Assembly: GCA_050743265.1 (NCBI GenBank)
Contig: JBOGEN010000222.1
Span: 1 to 24,408, forward strand
Direction of reading: 5' to 3'
DNA length: 24,408 bases
Source of the DNA: JBOGEN01 sp050743265
GTDB lineage: Bacteria > Actinomycetota > Actinomycetes > JBOGEN01
Shown here: piece after piece, positions 7,213-13,157 of the stretch
How positions within the stretch are numbered: the first letter of the stretch is position 1
How the letters are laid out: the number at the start of each line of letters is the position of its first letter
Position numbers and translations under genes: made by a program
Notes under the pieces: generated by a model
Database searches by the model: none
What the model saw: the letters and a program-made list of their open reading frames with translations, nothing else
What the model was told of the DNA's origin: nothing

Positions 7213-8176
7213 CGAGCGTACGGTCGGCCGACCCGGCTGGCCAGCGGATTGCAGGGCCCGAGACCCGACGGCTGGCCGAGCGCACGACAGCGCAGCGTCC
7301 GGCCGGTGCCGGCGGAGGGGTGCCGGGCCGCCGCCTTCGGTGCCGCCGTGCCCGGTCGAAGGCCTCGATGGCCCAGCGGCGCCCTCGGCGTACGGGGACG
7401 CGCAGCACCTGGACCTGCGTCCGGCTGCCCCGGGGCGGCTCGAGCGGGATCGCGGAGCCCCCGACGAAGCCGAGCATCCTCGGGGCGAGCGGTATCGACC
7501 CGCCGGGGGACGCCGACATCGTCCGGCAACGCCATCCGACCGTCAGCGACGGAGCGAGCCAGTGACTGGCCAGCCGCGCCGCCGGAGGCATGTACCCGAC
7601 GTCGTAGCCGCCCTCGAGCAGCCCCGCCGCGATCTCGAAGACGTTGCCCTGCCCGTGCCCGCCGAACCAGACGCCTGCGGCGCCCTCGGCGGCGGTGTAC
7701 GCGGCCGGGAAGGCGACCGGACCGAGCAGGGCCCACTGCTCGCTGTGCCGGCGCTCGTGGTTGAGCAGGGAGTTGCTCACGTAGCCGTCGGACTTGCGCG
7801 TGAGGACAGCGCTGCCGAAGGTGATCGTCGCGCGCGGACCATGCCCGCCGGTCATCTCGGGGAGGACGACCAGGCCGTCGCGCAGCGTCGGGCTCGCCCC
7901 CTTGGCGGTCCCCCAGACGACCGCGGCCGCGGTGACGGGCAGGTTGCGGATCGCGACCGCCAGCCCGAGGAGCGTGCGCGGCGTCGTGGCCGGCCCGCCC
8001 GCCACGGACAGGAAAAGCAGCCCCGCCACCAGCCCGCGGGCCACCACGCGACGGTGTCGGGGCTCCCCGTACGACCGGGGGCCGCGGCGCCAGGGAGGAC
8101 GGACGGGAAGCGCGACGACGAGGTACCACAAGACGGTGGCCAGGCGTATCGCCCGGGAAGGAGCGACCACGACCAC
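7196..8176 (-). CDS. Multi-pass membrane protein with a HExxH metallopeptidase-like motif
   Basis: This protein of about 325 residues is of unrecognised family. Hydrophobic segments lie near residues 11-25, 44-60 and 68-89. NHERRHSEQW (139-148) contains HExxH plus Gln, and NVFEIAAG places a Glu (181) 37 residues later, a possible third zinc ligand as in Glu-zincins. The motif is followed by another apolar stretch GPVAFPAAY. Function as an integral-membrane zinc protease is inferred from the motif alone. GTG 8176 is the longest start, but CGGAGG (8181-8176) lies 5 bases before GTG 8170, which I prefer. The last 50 residues are Arg/Pro-rich with many A/T third positions, so the C-terminus may be read-through or frameshifted. 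It is divergent from the small membrane protein at 8375. Confidence 0.65.
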   Translation of the reverse strand: MVVVAPSRAIRLATVLWYLVVALPVRPPWRRGPRSYGEPRHRRVVARGLVAGLLFLSVAGGPATTPRTLLGLAVAIRNLPVTAAAVVWGTAKGASPTLRDGLVVLPEMTGGHGPRATITFGSAVLTRKSDGYVSNSLLNHERRHSEQWALLGPVAFPAAYTAAEGAAGVWFGGHGQGNVFEIAAGLLEGGYDVGYMPPAARLASHWLAPSLTVGWRCRTMSASPGGSIPLAPRMLGFVGGSAIPLEPPRGSRTQVQVLRVPVRRGRRWAIEAFDRARRHRRRRPGTPPPAPAGRCAVVRSASRRVSGPAIRWPAGSADRTLGVVPG

Positions 8177-8374
8177 CTCCGACGACTTGATGCGCCGCGC
8201 AGGGACAGGTCGGCGGCCGCTGTCGTTATCATTCCGTTATTTCCCGTTTTGGGTGGTTCTTACGCTCTGCGGGCGCTGGGGGCGGCCTCAACTGGCCACT
8301 CCGCATCGATCTCGGAACAGACAGTGAGCGCGGCGGCTACGGTTCACGAGCGCGACAAGGAGGGGGCTTGTCTC
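8177..8374. promoter_or_regulatory. Divergent intergenic region with an AT-rich core
   Basis: Bases 8222-8262 are much richer in A/T than their surroundings. TACGCT at 8261-8266 is a possible -10 for the rightward small gene, giving a leader of about 100 bases. Signals for the leftward HExxH gene are less clear. Confidence 0.35.
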
Positions 8375-8572
8375 ATGCTCAAGCTCAACTTCGTCGTCAC
8401 GGCGGGGCTGGTGTTTTTTGTCTGGCTCGTCGTGGCGGGCGACGGCGTGCTCGCGGGAGAGGTCCTGGGTGCGGTCGCAGACGGGCTCGTCACAGCCGCC
8501 CTCCTCCTCAGGGAATTCCTGGAGGCTTTGACCGGTTCCAGGCGTCCTAGGCGGGGCGTCGGGTCGGGCTGA
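8375..8572 (+). CDS. Small single-pass membrane protein (65 aa)
   Basis: A short ORF has one of the strongest ribosome binding sites in the window: AAGGAGG (8357-8363), 11 bases before ATG 8375. The product begins MLKLNFVVTAGLVFFVWLVV, one hydrophobic helix. An acidic/apolar amphipathic stretch (EVLGAVADGLVTAALLLREFLEALTG split over 30-55) follows, then a basic tail RRPRRG. It looks like an N-terminally anchored peptide with a cytoplasmic or membrane-surface helix. No family is recognised. The stop lies inside the first unit of a 24-bp tandem repeat. It is divergent from the HExxH gene. Confidence 0.6.
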   Translation: MLKLNFVVTAGLVFFVWLVVAGDGVLAGEVLGAVADGLVTAALLLREFLEALTGSRRPRRGVGSG

Positions 8573-8622
8573 CGGCGGGGCGTCGGGTAGGGCTGACGGC
8601 GAGCCGTCGGGCCGGCGCGGAC
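8550..8622. repeat. 24-bp tandem repeat, about three units
   Basis: Units begin at 8550, 8574 and 8598. The first two differ at one base (GGGTCGGG versus GGGTAGGG); the third is degenerate and contains the short hairpin GACGGC-GA-GCCGTC (8595-8608). The stop codon of the small membrane protein lies in the first unit. Confidence 0.65.
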
Positions 8623-8721
8623 CGTCAGGTCTGATGCGGACGCCGGGCTGACCCGAGCGGGCCATTGCCCCTCCTTCCCCCACCGCACATGATCGGCGGT
8701 GAGGAAAGGGAGGTGGGTGCC

Positions 8722-9054
8722 GTGCCGATGTACCTGACTGCATTCAGCCAGACCGCGGAAACCTGGGCGAAGCTCATCGCCAGCCCGGACGACCGGCGCG
8801 CCAGCCTGGGGCCTGTCGTGGAGTCGATGGGCGGCAAGCTGCACGGATACTGGTACGCCTTCGGGGAGACGGACGGGTACGCCCTGATCGAGGCTCCCGA
8901 CGACGTGACCGCGGCCAGCCTGCTCGTGAAGGTCGCCTCGACCGGGGCGATGACGAAGCTGGCCACGACCAAGCTGATCGCGGTCGAGGACGCGATGGAC
9001 GCGCTCGGCCGCGCCGGCTCCTTGACGTACCGCCCGCCGGGGGCCGGCGGGTAG
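8722..9054 (+). CDS. GYD-domain protein
   Basis: This 110-residue cytoplasmic protein of the GYD (PF08734) family resembles small ferredoxin-like alpha/beta-barrel dimers. It has MYLTAFSQTAETWAKL at the start, GGKLHGYWYAFGETDGY in the middle (the HGYWYAFGETDG stretch replaces the usual GQYD/E segment), then DDVTAASLLVKVASTGAM. The family has no firmly established reaction. GTG 8722 was chosen because GGGAGGT (8708-8714) lies 7 bases upstream; ATG 8728 is the alternative. The gene converges on the beta-glucosidase with a 20-bp gap containing a hairpin. Confidence 0.85.
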   Translation: MPMYLTAFSQTAETWAKLIASPDDRRASLGPVVESMGGKLHGYWYAFGETDGYALIEAPDDVTAASLLVKVASTGAMTKLATTKLIAVEDAMDALGRAGSLTYRPPGAGG

Positions 9055-9067
9055 CCCTCCCCCGCCG
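9045..9067. terminator. Putative bidirectional terminator hairpin
   Basis: CGGCGGG (9045-9051) pairs with CCCGCCG (9061-9067) around a 9-base loop. It lies across the stop of the GYD gene, in the gap to the convergent glucosidase gene. There is no U-tract on either side. Confidence 0.35.
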
Positions 9068-9074
9068 ACGCCGG

Positions 9075-10457
9075 TCAGGGCAGGCCGTTGCGAGCCACCA
9101 CGTCGCGGTACCAGACCGCGCTGGCCTTCGGGATGCGCCGCTGGGTGCGGTAGTCGACGAAGTGCAGGCCGAACCGCTTCGCGTACCCCTCGGCCCACTC
9201 GAAGTTGTCGAGCAGCGACCAGGCGAAGTACCCGCGGACGTCGACGCCCTCGGCCACCGCCGCCGCCACCGCGCGCAGGTGCCCGTCGAGGTAGTCGATG
9301 CGCTCGAGGTCGTCCACGCCGCCCTCGGGGTCGACGTAGTCGTCGTACGCGCAGCCGTTCTCCGTGATGTACACAGGCGGGAGCCGGTCGTAGTCGGTGT
9401 GCAGCCGGACGAGCAGCTCGCGCAGCCCGTCCGCCTCGACCGGCCAGGCCATCGCCGTACGCGGCAGCCAGTCGGGCGGGTCCTGGCGGGCGTCCAGCGA
9501 CGGCAGCACCTCGCGGGGCGCCTCGGCCCCGCCCGCCCGGACGTGCTGGCGGAAGTAGTAGTTGACGCCGAGGAGGTCGAGTGGTGTGGCGATGCAGGCC
9601 ATGTCACCGTCGCGGACCTCGGGCATCGCCCCCGGCACCGTCTCGTCGTACCAGGCGAGCAGGTCCTCGGGGTAGGAGCCGAGGAACAGCGGGTCGGTGA
9701 ACCAGCGGTTCTGGTTGGCGTCCACCCGGCGGGAGGCTGCGACGTCAGCGGGGCCGGGCCCGGCCGGCTCGGTCGGGGCCAGGTTCAGCGTGATGCCGAC
9801 CTCGCCGGAGTGCCGGCCGGCCCGCAGCGCCTGCACGGCGAGGCCGTGCCCCAGCAGCAGGTGGTGCGCGGCGGCGAGCGCCTGCGCGCCGTCCCGGACC
9901 CCGGGTGCGTGCACCCCGGCCCCGTACCCGAGGAACGAGGACACCCAGGGCTCGTTGAGCGTGATCCAGCGGGTGATCCGGTCCCCGAGTGCCTCGTGGA
10001 CGAGGGCGGCGTACGCGGCGAAGCGCTCCGCGGTCTCCCGGGACGCCCATCCGCCGCTGTCCTCCTGCAGGGGCAGCGGCAGGTCCCAGTGGTAGAGCGT
10101 CGCGACGGGCTCGATGCCGCGATCGCGCAGGCCGTCCGCGAGCCGGGCGTAGAAGTCCAGACCCTTCTGGTTGACCTCGCCGCACCCGTCCGGCTGCACG
10201 CGCGGCCACGCGATCGAGAACCGGTACGCGCTCAGGCCGAGCGACGTCAGCAGGTCGAGGTCGGTCTCCCAGCGGTGGTAGTGGTCGCAGGCGATCGCGC
10301 CGGTGTCCCCGTGCCGCACCGCACCCGGTGTCGCGCTGAACGTGTCCCAGATTGAGGGCCCGCGCCCATCCTCGTCCACGGCGCCCTCGATCTGGTACGA
10401 CGCGGTGGCCGCACCCCAGAGGAAGCCCTCGGGCATGCGTGCGCGTGTTCCCGTCAT
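9075..10457 (-). CDS. GH1 beta-glucosidase
   Basis: This 460-residue family-1 glycoside hydrolase is full length for the family. FLWGAATASYQIEGA opens the barrel. TLNEPW (167-171) carries the acid/base Glu169 and YITENG (363-368) the nucleophile Glu366. DNFEWAEGY near the C-terminus is the usual aglycone/glycone-site motif. There is no signal peptide, so it should act in the cytoplasm on imported cellobiose or other beta-glucosides. The reading starts at ATG 10457, which has no ribosome binding site at normal distance; the nearby GAGGAG (10486-10481) is placed for the ATG of a six-codon upstream ORF whose stop overlaps this ATG. No sugar transporter or LacI-type regulator is adjacent, and I did not find a CelR-type operator. 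Confidence 0.96.
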   Translation of the reverse strand: MTGTRARMPEGFLWGAATASYQIEGAVDEDGRGPSIWDTFSATPGAVRHGDTGAIACDHYHRWETDLDLLTSLGLSAYRFSIAWPRVQPDGCGEVNQKGLDFYARLADGLRDRGIEPVATLYHWDLPLPLQEDSGGWASRETAERFAAYAALVHEALGDRITRWITLNEPWVSSFLGYGAGVHAPGVRDGAQALAAAHHLLLGHGLAVQALRAGRHSGEVGITLNLAPTEPAGPGPADVAASRRVDANQNRWFTDPLFLGSYPEDLLAWYDETVPGAMPEVRDGDMACIATPLDLLGVNYYFRQHVRAGGAEAPREVLPSLDARQDPPDWLPRTAMAWPVEADGLRELLVRLHTDYDRLPPVYITENGCAYDDYVDPEGGVDDLERIDYLDGHLRAVAAAVAEGVDVRGYFAWSLLDNFEWAEGYAKRFGLHFVDYRTQRRIPKASAVWYRDVVARNGLP

Positions 10458-10474
10458 GTGGTCGGTCCCGTCAT
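10454..10474 (-). CDS. Six-codon upstream ORF before the beta-glucosidase
   Basis: ATG 10474 is 6 bases after GAGGAG and encodes MTGPTT followed by TGA. The TGA overlaps the glucosidase ATG as ATGA. The first three codons repeat the beginning of the glucosidase (MTG), because a 12-bp sequence is duplicated with a 17-bp period (10449-10460 and 10466-10477). It may be a translational coupler, or only a by-product of the duplication. Confidence 0.4.
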   Translation of the reverse strand: MTGPTT

Positions 10475-10648
10475 GTGCTGCTCCTCACCGCGTGCTGGCT
10501 CGGCGGGCACCAGTCTGCCGACCGACACGCGTGCTCCCGACGTGGGTCGTCCGCCGCGAGCCGGGGGCTCCGCACGCGGAATGAGGCTGCGGAACTGTGC
10601 ACGCAGCGTGACCGGTATGTCCCATTTAGTTGATCAATGGTGCCTCGG

Positions 10649-10654
10649 TACGAT
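10649..10654 (+). promoter_or_regulatory. -10 hexamer for the leaderless 56-aa gene
   Basis: TACGAT lies 7 bases before ATG 10662. An AT-rich stretch containing the palindrome TTGATCAA (10630-10637) is just upstream, where a -35 or operator would lie. There is no Shine-Dalgarno sequence. Confidence 0.45.
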
Positions 10655-10661
10655 CCTCGCC

Positions 10662-10832
10662 ATGTCTGAGCAGAACCACGACGCCGGAAGCACGCAGATG
10701 TTCCGCGCGTTCGTCGAGAACGCCGAGCCCGAGCGTTCCGGCCTGCGCGCCTCCCACCTCGCCCTCATCGGCGCGGTCGTCCTCGCGCTGGTCGTCGTCG
10801 GCGCGCTGGCGTGGGTGTCCCTCGGAGGCTGA
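10662..10832 (+). CDS. Small tail-anchored membrane protein (56 aa)
   Basis: A 56-residue protein has an acidic, polar N-terminal half (MSEQNHDAGSTQMFRAFVEN) and one C-terminal hydrophobic helix (about 32-53, ALIGAVVLALVVVGALAWV), ending SLGG. No family is recognised; the shape suggests a protein anchored by its tail in the cytoplasmic membrane. The start is supported by TACGAT 7 bases upstream (leaderless type) and strong third-position G/C bias. It is divergent from the beta-glucosidase and converges on the nuclease gene. Confidence 0.65.
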   Translation: MSEQNHDAGSTQMFRAFVENAEPERSGLRASHLALIGAVVLALVVVGALAWVSLGG

Positions 10833-10873
10833 CACCGACGCCGGCCTGACACCGACACCAGCTGACACCGTCA
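10829..10873. repeat. Three short direct repeats between convergent genes
   Basis: CTGACACCG occurs at 10829, 10846 and 10862, the first two continuing as AC. The block fills the gap between the 56-aa gene and the nuclease stop and includes stop codons of both. Confidence 0.5.
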
Positions 10874-11518
10874 CCGGCTGAGCAGCACGGGGATGACGGC
10901 GCGACCGCGCCGGTCACCACCGCCACAGGCCCCCCAGAGGCCTGCCCGGGCCGAGCGTGCCGCATGCTCGGCCCCGCGCATGCGCGCGATGTAGCGGTCG
11001 TTGGGCGGGAAGAGCACGGCACGCGCGTGCCCGGTTCGCACCAGTCGCTCGTTCACGAACGTGCCGTCCGCGGACCACACGTACCGCAGGTGACGGCCGT
11101 AGTCGTCACGCAGGTCCGCGTCCCGAGTTACGTACGCACGGGATCCGACGGGGAGCAGTCGCGCCGTCGCCCGCGTGGCCTCGCGACCGAAGCACTGAAC
11201 GGGCACGCCGGGCGCGACGACCTCGGGCGTGTCCACCTCGAGCAGCCGAACGGTCACCGCCCTGGCCGGCGGCCGACGCAAGCCACCCGCGCCCGGTCGC
11301 CGGGGCCGGACCACCACCGTGTCGCCGTCCACGATGCGGGTGACGACGACGGGCCGGGCGTCCCGGGGCACGGACAACGCGGAACTTCCGGCCGTCGACC
11401 CCGTGGACGCCCTGCTCTGGCCCGGACGCGCCGGCACGACCACGCATCCCGCCACGAGGAGGGACGTGCCGAGCGCGTACGCCACCGCGAGGAGGGCGGG
11501 ACGGTGACGGGGGTTCAT
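10871..11518 (-). CDS. Lipoprotein thermonuclease (staphylococcal-nuclease-like)
   Basis: This 215-residue extracellular nuclease of the SNase family cleaves DNA and RNA with Ca2+. The N-terminus has basic residues, a hydrophobic stretch and lipobox LVAGC (Cys25), so it should be a membrane-anchored lipoprotein. A Ser/Thr/Ala linker (33-50) leads to the OB-fold. RIVDGDTVVV holds a calcium-binding Asp. RLLEVDTPE has Arg91, Asp96 and Glu99, matching Arg35/Asp40/Glu43 of staphylococcal nuclease, and YGRHLRYV holds the second catalytic Arg. An Arg/Pro/Gly-rich insert (71-86) interrupts the first hairpin. ATG 11518 has no clear ribosome binding site. Confidence 0.92.
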   Translation of the reverse strand: MNPRHRPALLAVAYALGTSLLVAGCVVVPARPGQSRASTGSTAGSSALSVPRDARPVVVTRIVDGDTVVVRPRRPGAGGLRRPPARAVTVRLLEVDTPEVVAPGVPVQCFGREATRATARLLPVGSRAYVTRDADLRDDYGRHLRYVWSADGTFVNERLVRTGHARAVLFPPNDRYIARMRGAEHAARSARAGLWGACGGGDRRGRAVIPVLLSR

Positions 11519-11548
11519 GGTGGGGGCAATGCTGCAACGGTCGCGGGC

Positions 11549-11590
11549 GACGGCTCGACGCGGTGACGGCTCGACGCGGTGACGGCTCAG
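11549..11590. repeat. 16-bp tandem repeat, 2.6 units
   Basis: GACGGCTCGACGCGGT occurs at 11549-11564 and 11565-11580, and its first eight bases recur at 11581. The stop codon of the GroES-like gene lies in the last partial unit. Confidence 0.7.
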
Positions 11591-11928
11591 AGGTAGAGGC
11601 CGGGGGCGGTGCCCTCGAGCCGTTCGGAGGCGACCGCGTGCAGGTCACGCTCGCGCAGCAGCACGTACGTCTCCCCGTGCAGCTCGACCTCCGCCTTGTC
11701 CTCCGGGTCGTACAGGACGCGGTCGGCCACCTCCACCGTGCGGACGTTCTGGCCCACCGCGACGACCTCGGCCCAGCTGAGCCGGCGCCCCATGGCTGCC
11801 GTCGCCGGGATCACGATGCCGCCACCTGAGCGTCGCTCACCGTCCTTTTCGTCGCGGTGGACGAGCACAAGGTCATGGAGGAGCCGGACGGGCAGCTTGT
11901 CCGAGTCGCTGGAAAAGGAGCGGGTCAC
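11587..11928 (-). CDS. GroES-like co-chaperonin (orphan)
   Basis: This 113-residue Cpn10-family protein differs from ordinary GroES by about 15 extra residues. LPVRLLHDLVLVHRDE matches the first GroES strand, SGGGIVIPATA the mobile loop, EVVAVGQN the following hairpin, and YVLLRERDLHAV the C-terminal strand. The loop extension AAMGRRLSW and the C-terminal ERLEGTAPGLYL are additions. No groEL is next to it, so it may be a paralogue serving a GroEL encoded elsewhere or have another role. GTG 11928 was chosen because TAACTT (11940-11935) lies 6 bases upstream, giving a leaderless start. Confidence 0.85.
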   Translation of the reverse strand: MTRSFSSDSDKLPVRLLHDLVLVHRDEKDGERRSGGGIVIPATAAMGRRLSWAEVVAVGQNVRTVEVADRVLYDPEDKAEVELHGETYVLLRERDLHAVASERLEGTAPGLYL

Positions 11929-11934
11929 GGCCCA

Positions 11935-11940
11935 AAGTTA
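11935..11940 (-). promoter_or_regulatory. -10 hexamer for the leaderless GroES-like gene
   Basis: TAACTT on the minus strand is 6 bases before GTG 11928. It lies in the 21-bp gap after the DUF3618 gene, so the GroES-like gene may also be co-transcribed with it. Confidence 0.45.
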
Positions 11941-11949
11941 CCCGGCGGG

Positions 11950-12240
11950 TCACCGCAGGCGTCGCCACACCAGGAGGGCGACGAATGCCAGGCCGGCAGC
12001 CAGGCCTCCGACCCTCACCAGGTCCAGCCGCCCGTCGGGACGGGACAGTGCCTCGCGGGCCCGTTCGGCGCTCCGCCGCGTGACCTCCCGTGGGCTCACC
12101 CGTACGGCGAGTGCGTCGATCGTGCCGGCGAGCTGCTCGCGGGTGCGCTCGATGTGGCGCTCGATCTCTTCCGGAGTCATGTCAGCCTGACCGTCCCCCA
12201 CACTCACCATCTGCATCCGCCGTGGCAGGTCCTGGCTCAC
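11950..12240 (-). CDS. DUF3618 single-pass membrane protein
   Basis: This 96-residue protein carries the actinobacterial DUF3618 signature TPEEIERHIERTREQLAGTI, a long amphipathic helix, and a C-terminal hydrophobic helix (about 75-92) ending WRRLR. It is probably anchored in the cytoplasmic membrane with a helical cytoplasmic domain; the function is unknown. GTG 12240 has GAGGG upstream at 7 bases; ATG 12180, directly before TPEEIER, is the alternative. It is divergent from bcp. Confidence 0.85.
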   Translation of the reverse strand: MSQDLPRRMQMVSVGDGQADMTPEEIERHIERTREQLAGTIDALAVRVSPREVTRRSAERAREALSRPDGRLDLVRVGGLAAGLAFVALLVWRRLR

Positions 12241-12451
12241 GGTGCCGCCCTCGGTGGTCTCGACGTACTGGCACTCACTCTCGCTGGCCCGTACCCGTCC
12301 CGCAACGGATCACCCGATCTCGGCGTGCCGTGTCTGTGGCATGTGCGGCACGATGAGCGCAGTGTCGGCACCCGGCCGGCACCGACCGGGCCCGCGCGCC
12401 CACCTGGCCCCCACCCCGCCCCCCGGGGACGAGACGAGGAGACGTGCCGAC
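12241..12451. promoter_or_regulatory. Divergent region between the DUF3618 gene and bcp
   Basis: This 211-bp region contains GTGCCG...CGGCAC, a 6-bp inverted repeat around 12330-12351. I found no clear -10 hexamer for bcp. An in-frame ATG at 12353 could extend Bcp, but the sequence in between is Pro/Arg-rich and unlike the family. Confidence 0.3.
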
Positions 12452-12946
12452 GTGACCGAGACCGCTCACGACCCCCGCCCCCCGAAGAGGCTGCTGCCCG
12501 GCGACCCGGCGCCCGACTTCGCGCTGACCGACGCGGACGGGACCGAGGTCAAGCTGGGCGCCTACCAGGGACGCCGGGTGATCCTGTACTTCTACCCGGC
12601 CGCGATGACGCCCGGGTGCACCACCCAGGCGTGCGACTTCCGCGACAACCTCGCCGACCTCGAGGGCGCCGGTGTGGCCGTGCTCGGCATCTCGCCGGAC
12701 CCCCCGGACAAGCTCCGGGCCTTCCGCGAGAAGGAGGGCCTCACGTTCCCCCTGCTCTCCGACCCGGACCACGAGGTCCTCGAGGTGTACGGGGCGTGGG
12801 GCGAGAAGCAGAACTACGGCAAGACGTACGTGGGCGTGATCCGCTCGACGTTCGTGCTCGACGACACCGGGCGCGTGGAGAAGGCCTACTACAACGTTCG
12901 CGCCAAGGGGCACGTGGACAAGCTGCGACGCGAGCTGGGCATCTGA
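12452..12946 (+). CDS. bcp: Thiol peroxidase, Bcp/PrxQ peroxiredoxin
   Basis: This 164-residue cytoplasmic peroxiredoxin reduces hydrogen peroxide and organic peroxides with electrons from thioredoxin. GDPAPDFALTDADG opens the thioredoxin fold. TPGCTTQACDFRD holds the peroxidatic Cys and a resolving Cys five residues later, the PrxQ arrangement. Later segments GISPDPPDKLRAF, FPLLSDPDHEVLEVYG and STFVLDDTGRV are all family-typical. GTG 12452 was chosen for GAGGAG 10 bases upstream and because the product then matches the usual length. tRNA-Leu follows after a 14-bp palindrome. Confidence 0.95.
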   Translation: MTETAHDPRPPKRLLPGDPAPDFALTDADGTEVKLGAYQGRRVILYFYPAAMTPGCTTQACDFRDNLADLEGAGVAVLGISPDPPDKLRAFREKEGLTFPLLSDPDHEVLEVYGAWGEKQNYGKTYVGVIRSTFVLDDTGRVEKAYYNVRAKGHVDKLRRELGI

Positions 12947-12954
12947 GCGCACCG

Positions 12955-12968
12955 GGGCGGATCCGCCC
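12955..12968. terminator. 14-bp perfect palindrome after bcp
   Basis: GGGCGGATCCGCCC can fold as a 5-bp hairpin with a GATC loop (possible bcp terminator without a U-tract). It could also act as an operator, since it lies 8 bases before the tRNA-Leu -10. Confidence 0.4.
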
Positions 12969-12975
12969 GCAGCGG

Positions 12976-12981
12976 TAAGAT
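12976..12981 (+). promoter_or_regulatory. -10 hexamer for tRNA-Leu
   Basis: TAAGAT lies 33 bases before the mature tRNA; no canonical -35 was seen. Confidence 0.4.
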
Positions 12982-13014
12982 CGCGGCGCGCAGCGGGCCT
13001 GTCCCGCGGCGCGG

Positions 13015-13087
13015 GGGGTCGTAGCCCAACGGCAGAGGCACACGGTTTAGGTCCGTGCCAGTGTGAGTTCGACTCTCACCGGCCCCA
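13015..13087 (+). tRNA. tRNA-Leu(TAG) with a short (class I) variable loop
   Basis: The cloverleaf has acceptor GGGGTCG/CGGCCCC (one T-G pair), a 3-bp D-stem GCC/GGC and anticodon stem CACGG/CCGTG. The loop TTTAGGT gives anticodon TAG at 13048-13050, which reads CUA (Leu). The T-stem is GTGAG/CTCAC with loop TTCGACT. The discriminator is A13087, as LeuRS expects, and CCA is not encoded. The variable region is only CCAGT, five bases, although bacterial tRNA-Leu normally has a long variable arm. Confidence 0.88.
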
Positions 13088-13093
13088 CCCCTC

Positions 13094-13114
13094 CACGGCC
13101 ATGTCACGGCCATG
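13094..13114. repeat. Duplicated 10-bp CACGGCCATG
   Basis: CACGGCCATG occurs at 13094-13103 and 13105-13114, followed by a partial third copy CACGGC at 13117. Confidence 0.5.
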
Positions 13115-13129
13115 CCCACGGCTTTGCCA

Positions 13130-13152
13130 CCGCGGCGATCACACGGCCGCGG
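13130..13152. terminator. Putative terminator between tRNA-Leu and rdgB
   Basis: CCGCGGC (13130-13136) pairs with GCCGCGG (13146-13152) around a 9-base loop in the convergent gap. There is no U-tract. Confidence 0.4.
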
Positions 13153-13157
13153 GCGGC

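Noticed and set aside
6218..8572. 784-residue plus-strand open frame across the MFS and HExxH genes
   Set aside because: Its sequence is Gly/Arg/Gln-rich without motifs; only the final 65 residues form a supported gene.
9162..10355. 397-residue plus-strand open frame opposite the beta-glucosidase
   Set aside because: The minus strand encodes complete GH1 motifs; the opposite frame has none.
10458..10661. CelR-type LacI operator before the beta-glucosidase
   Set aside because: I searched for TGGGAGCGCTCCCA-like sites and found none.
13015..13087. Suppressor tRNA reading the UAG stop codon
   Set aside because: The anticodon is UAG, which pairs with CUA; a UAG suppressor would need CUA as anticodon.
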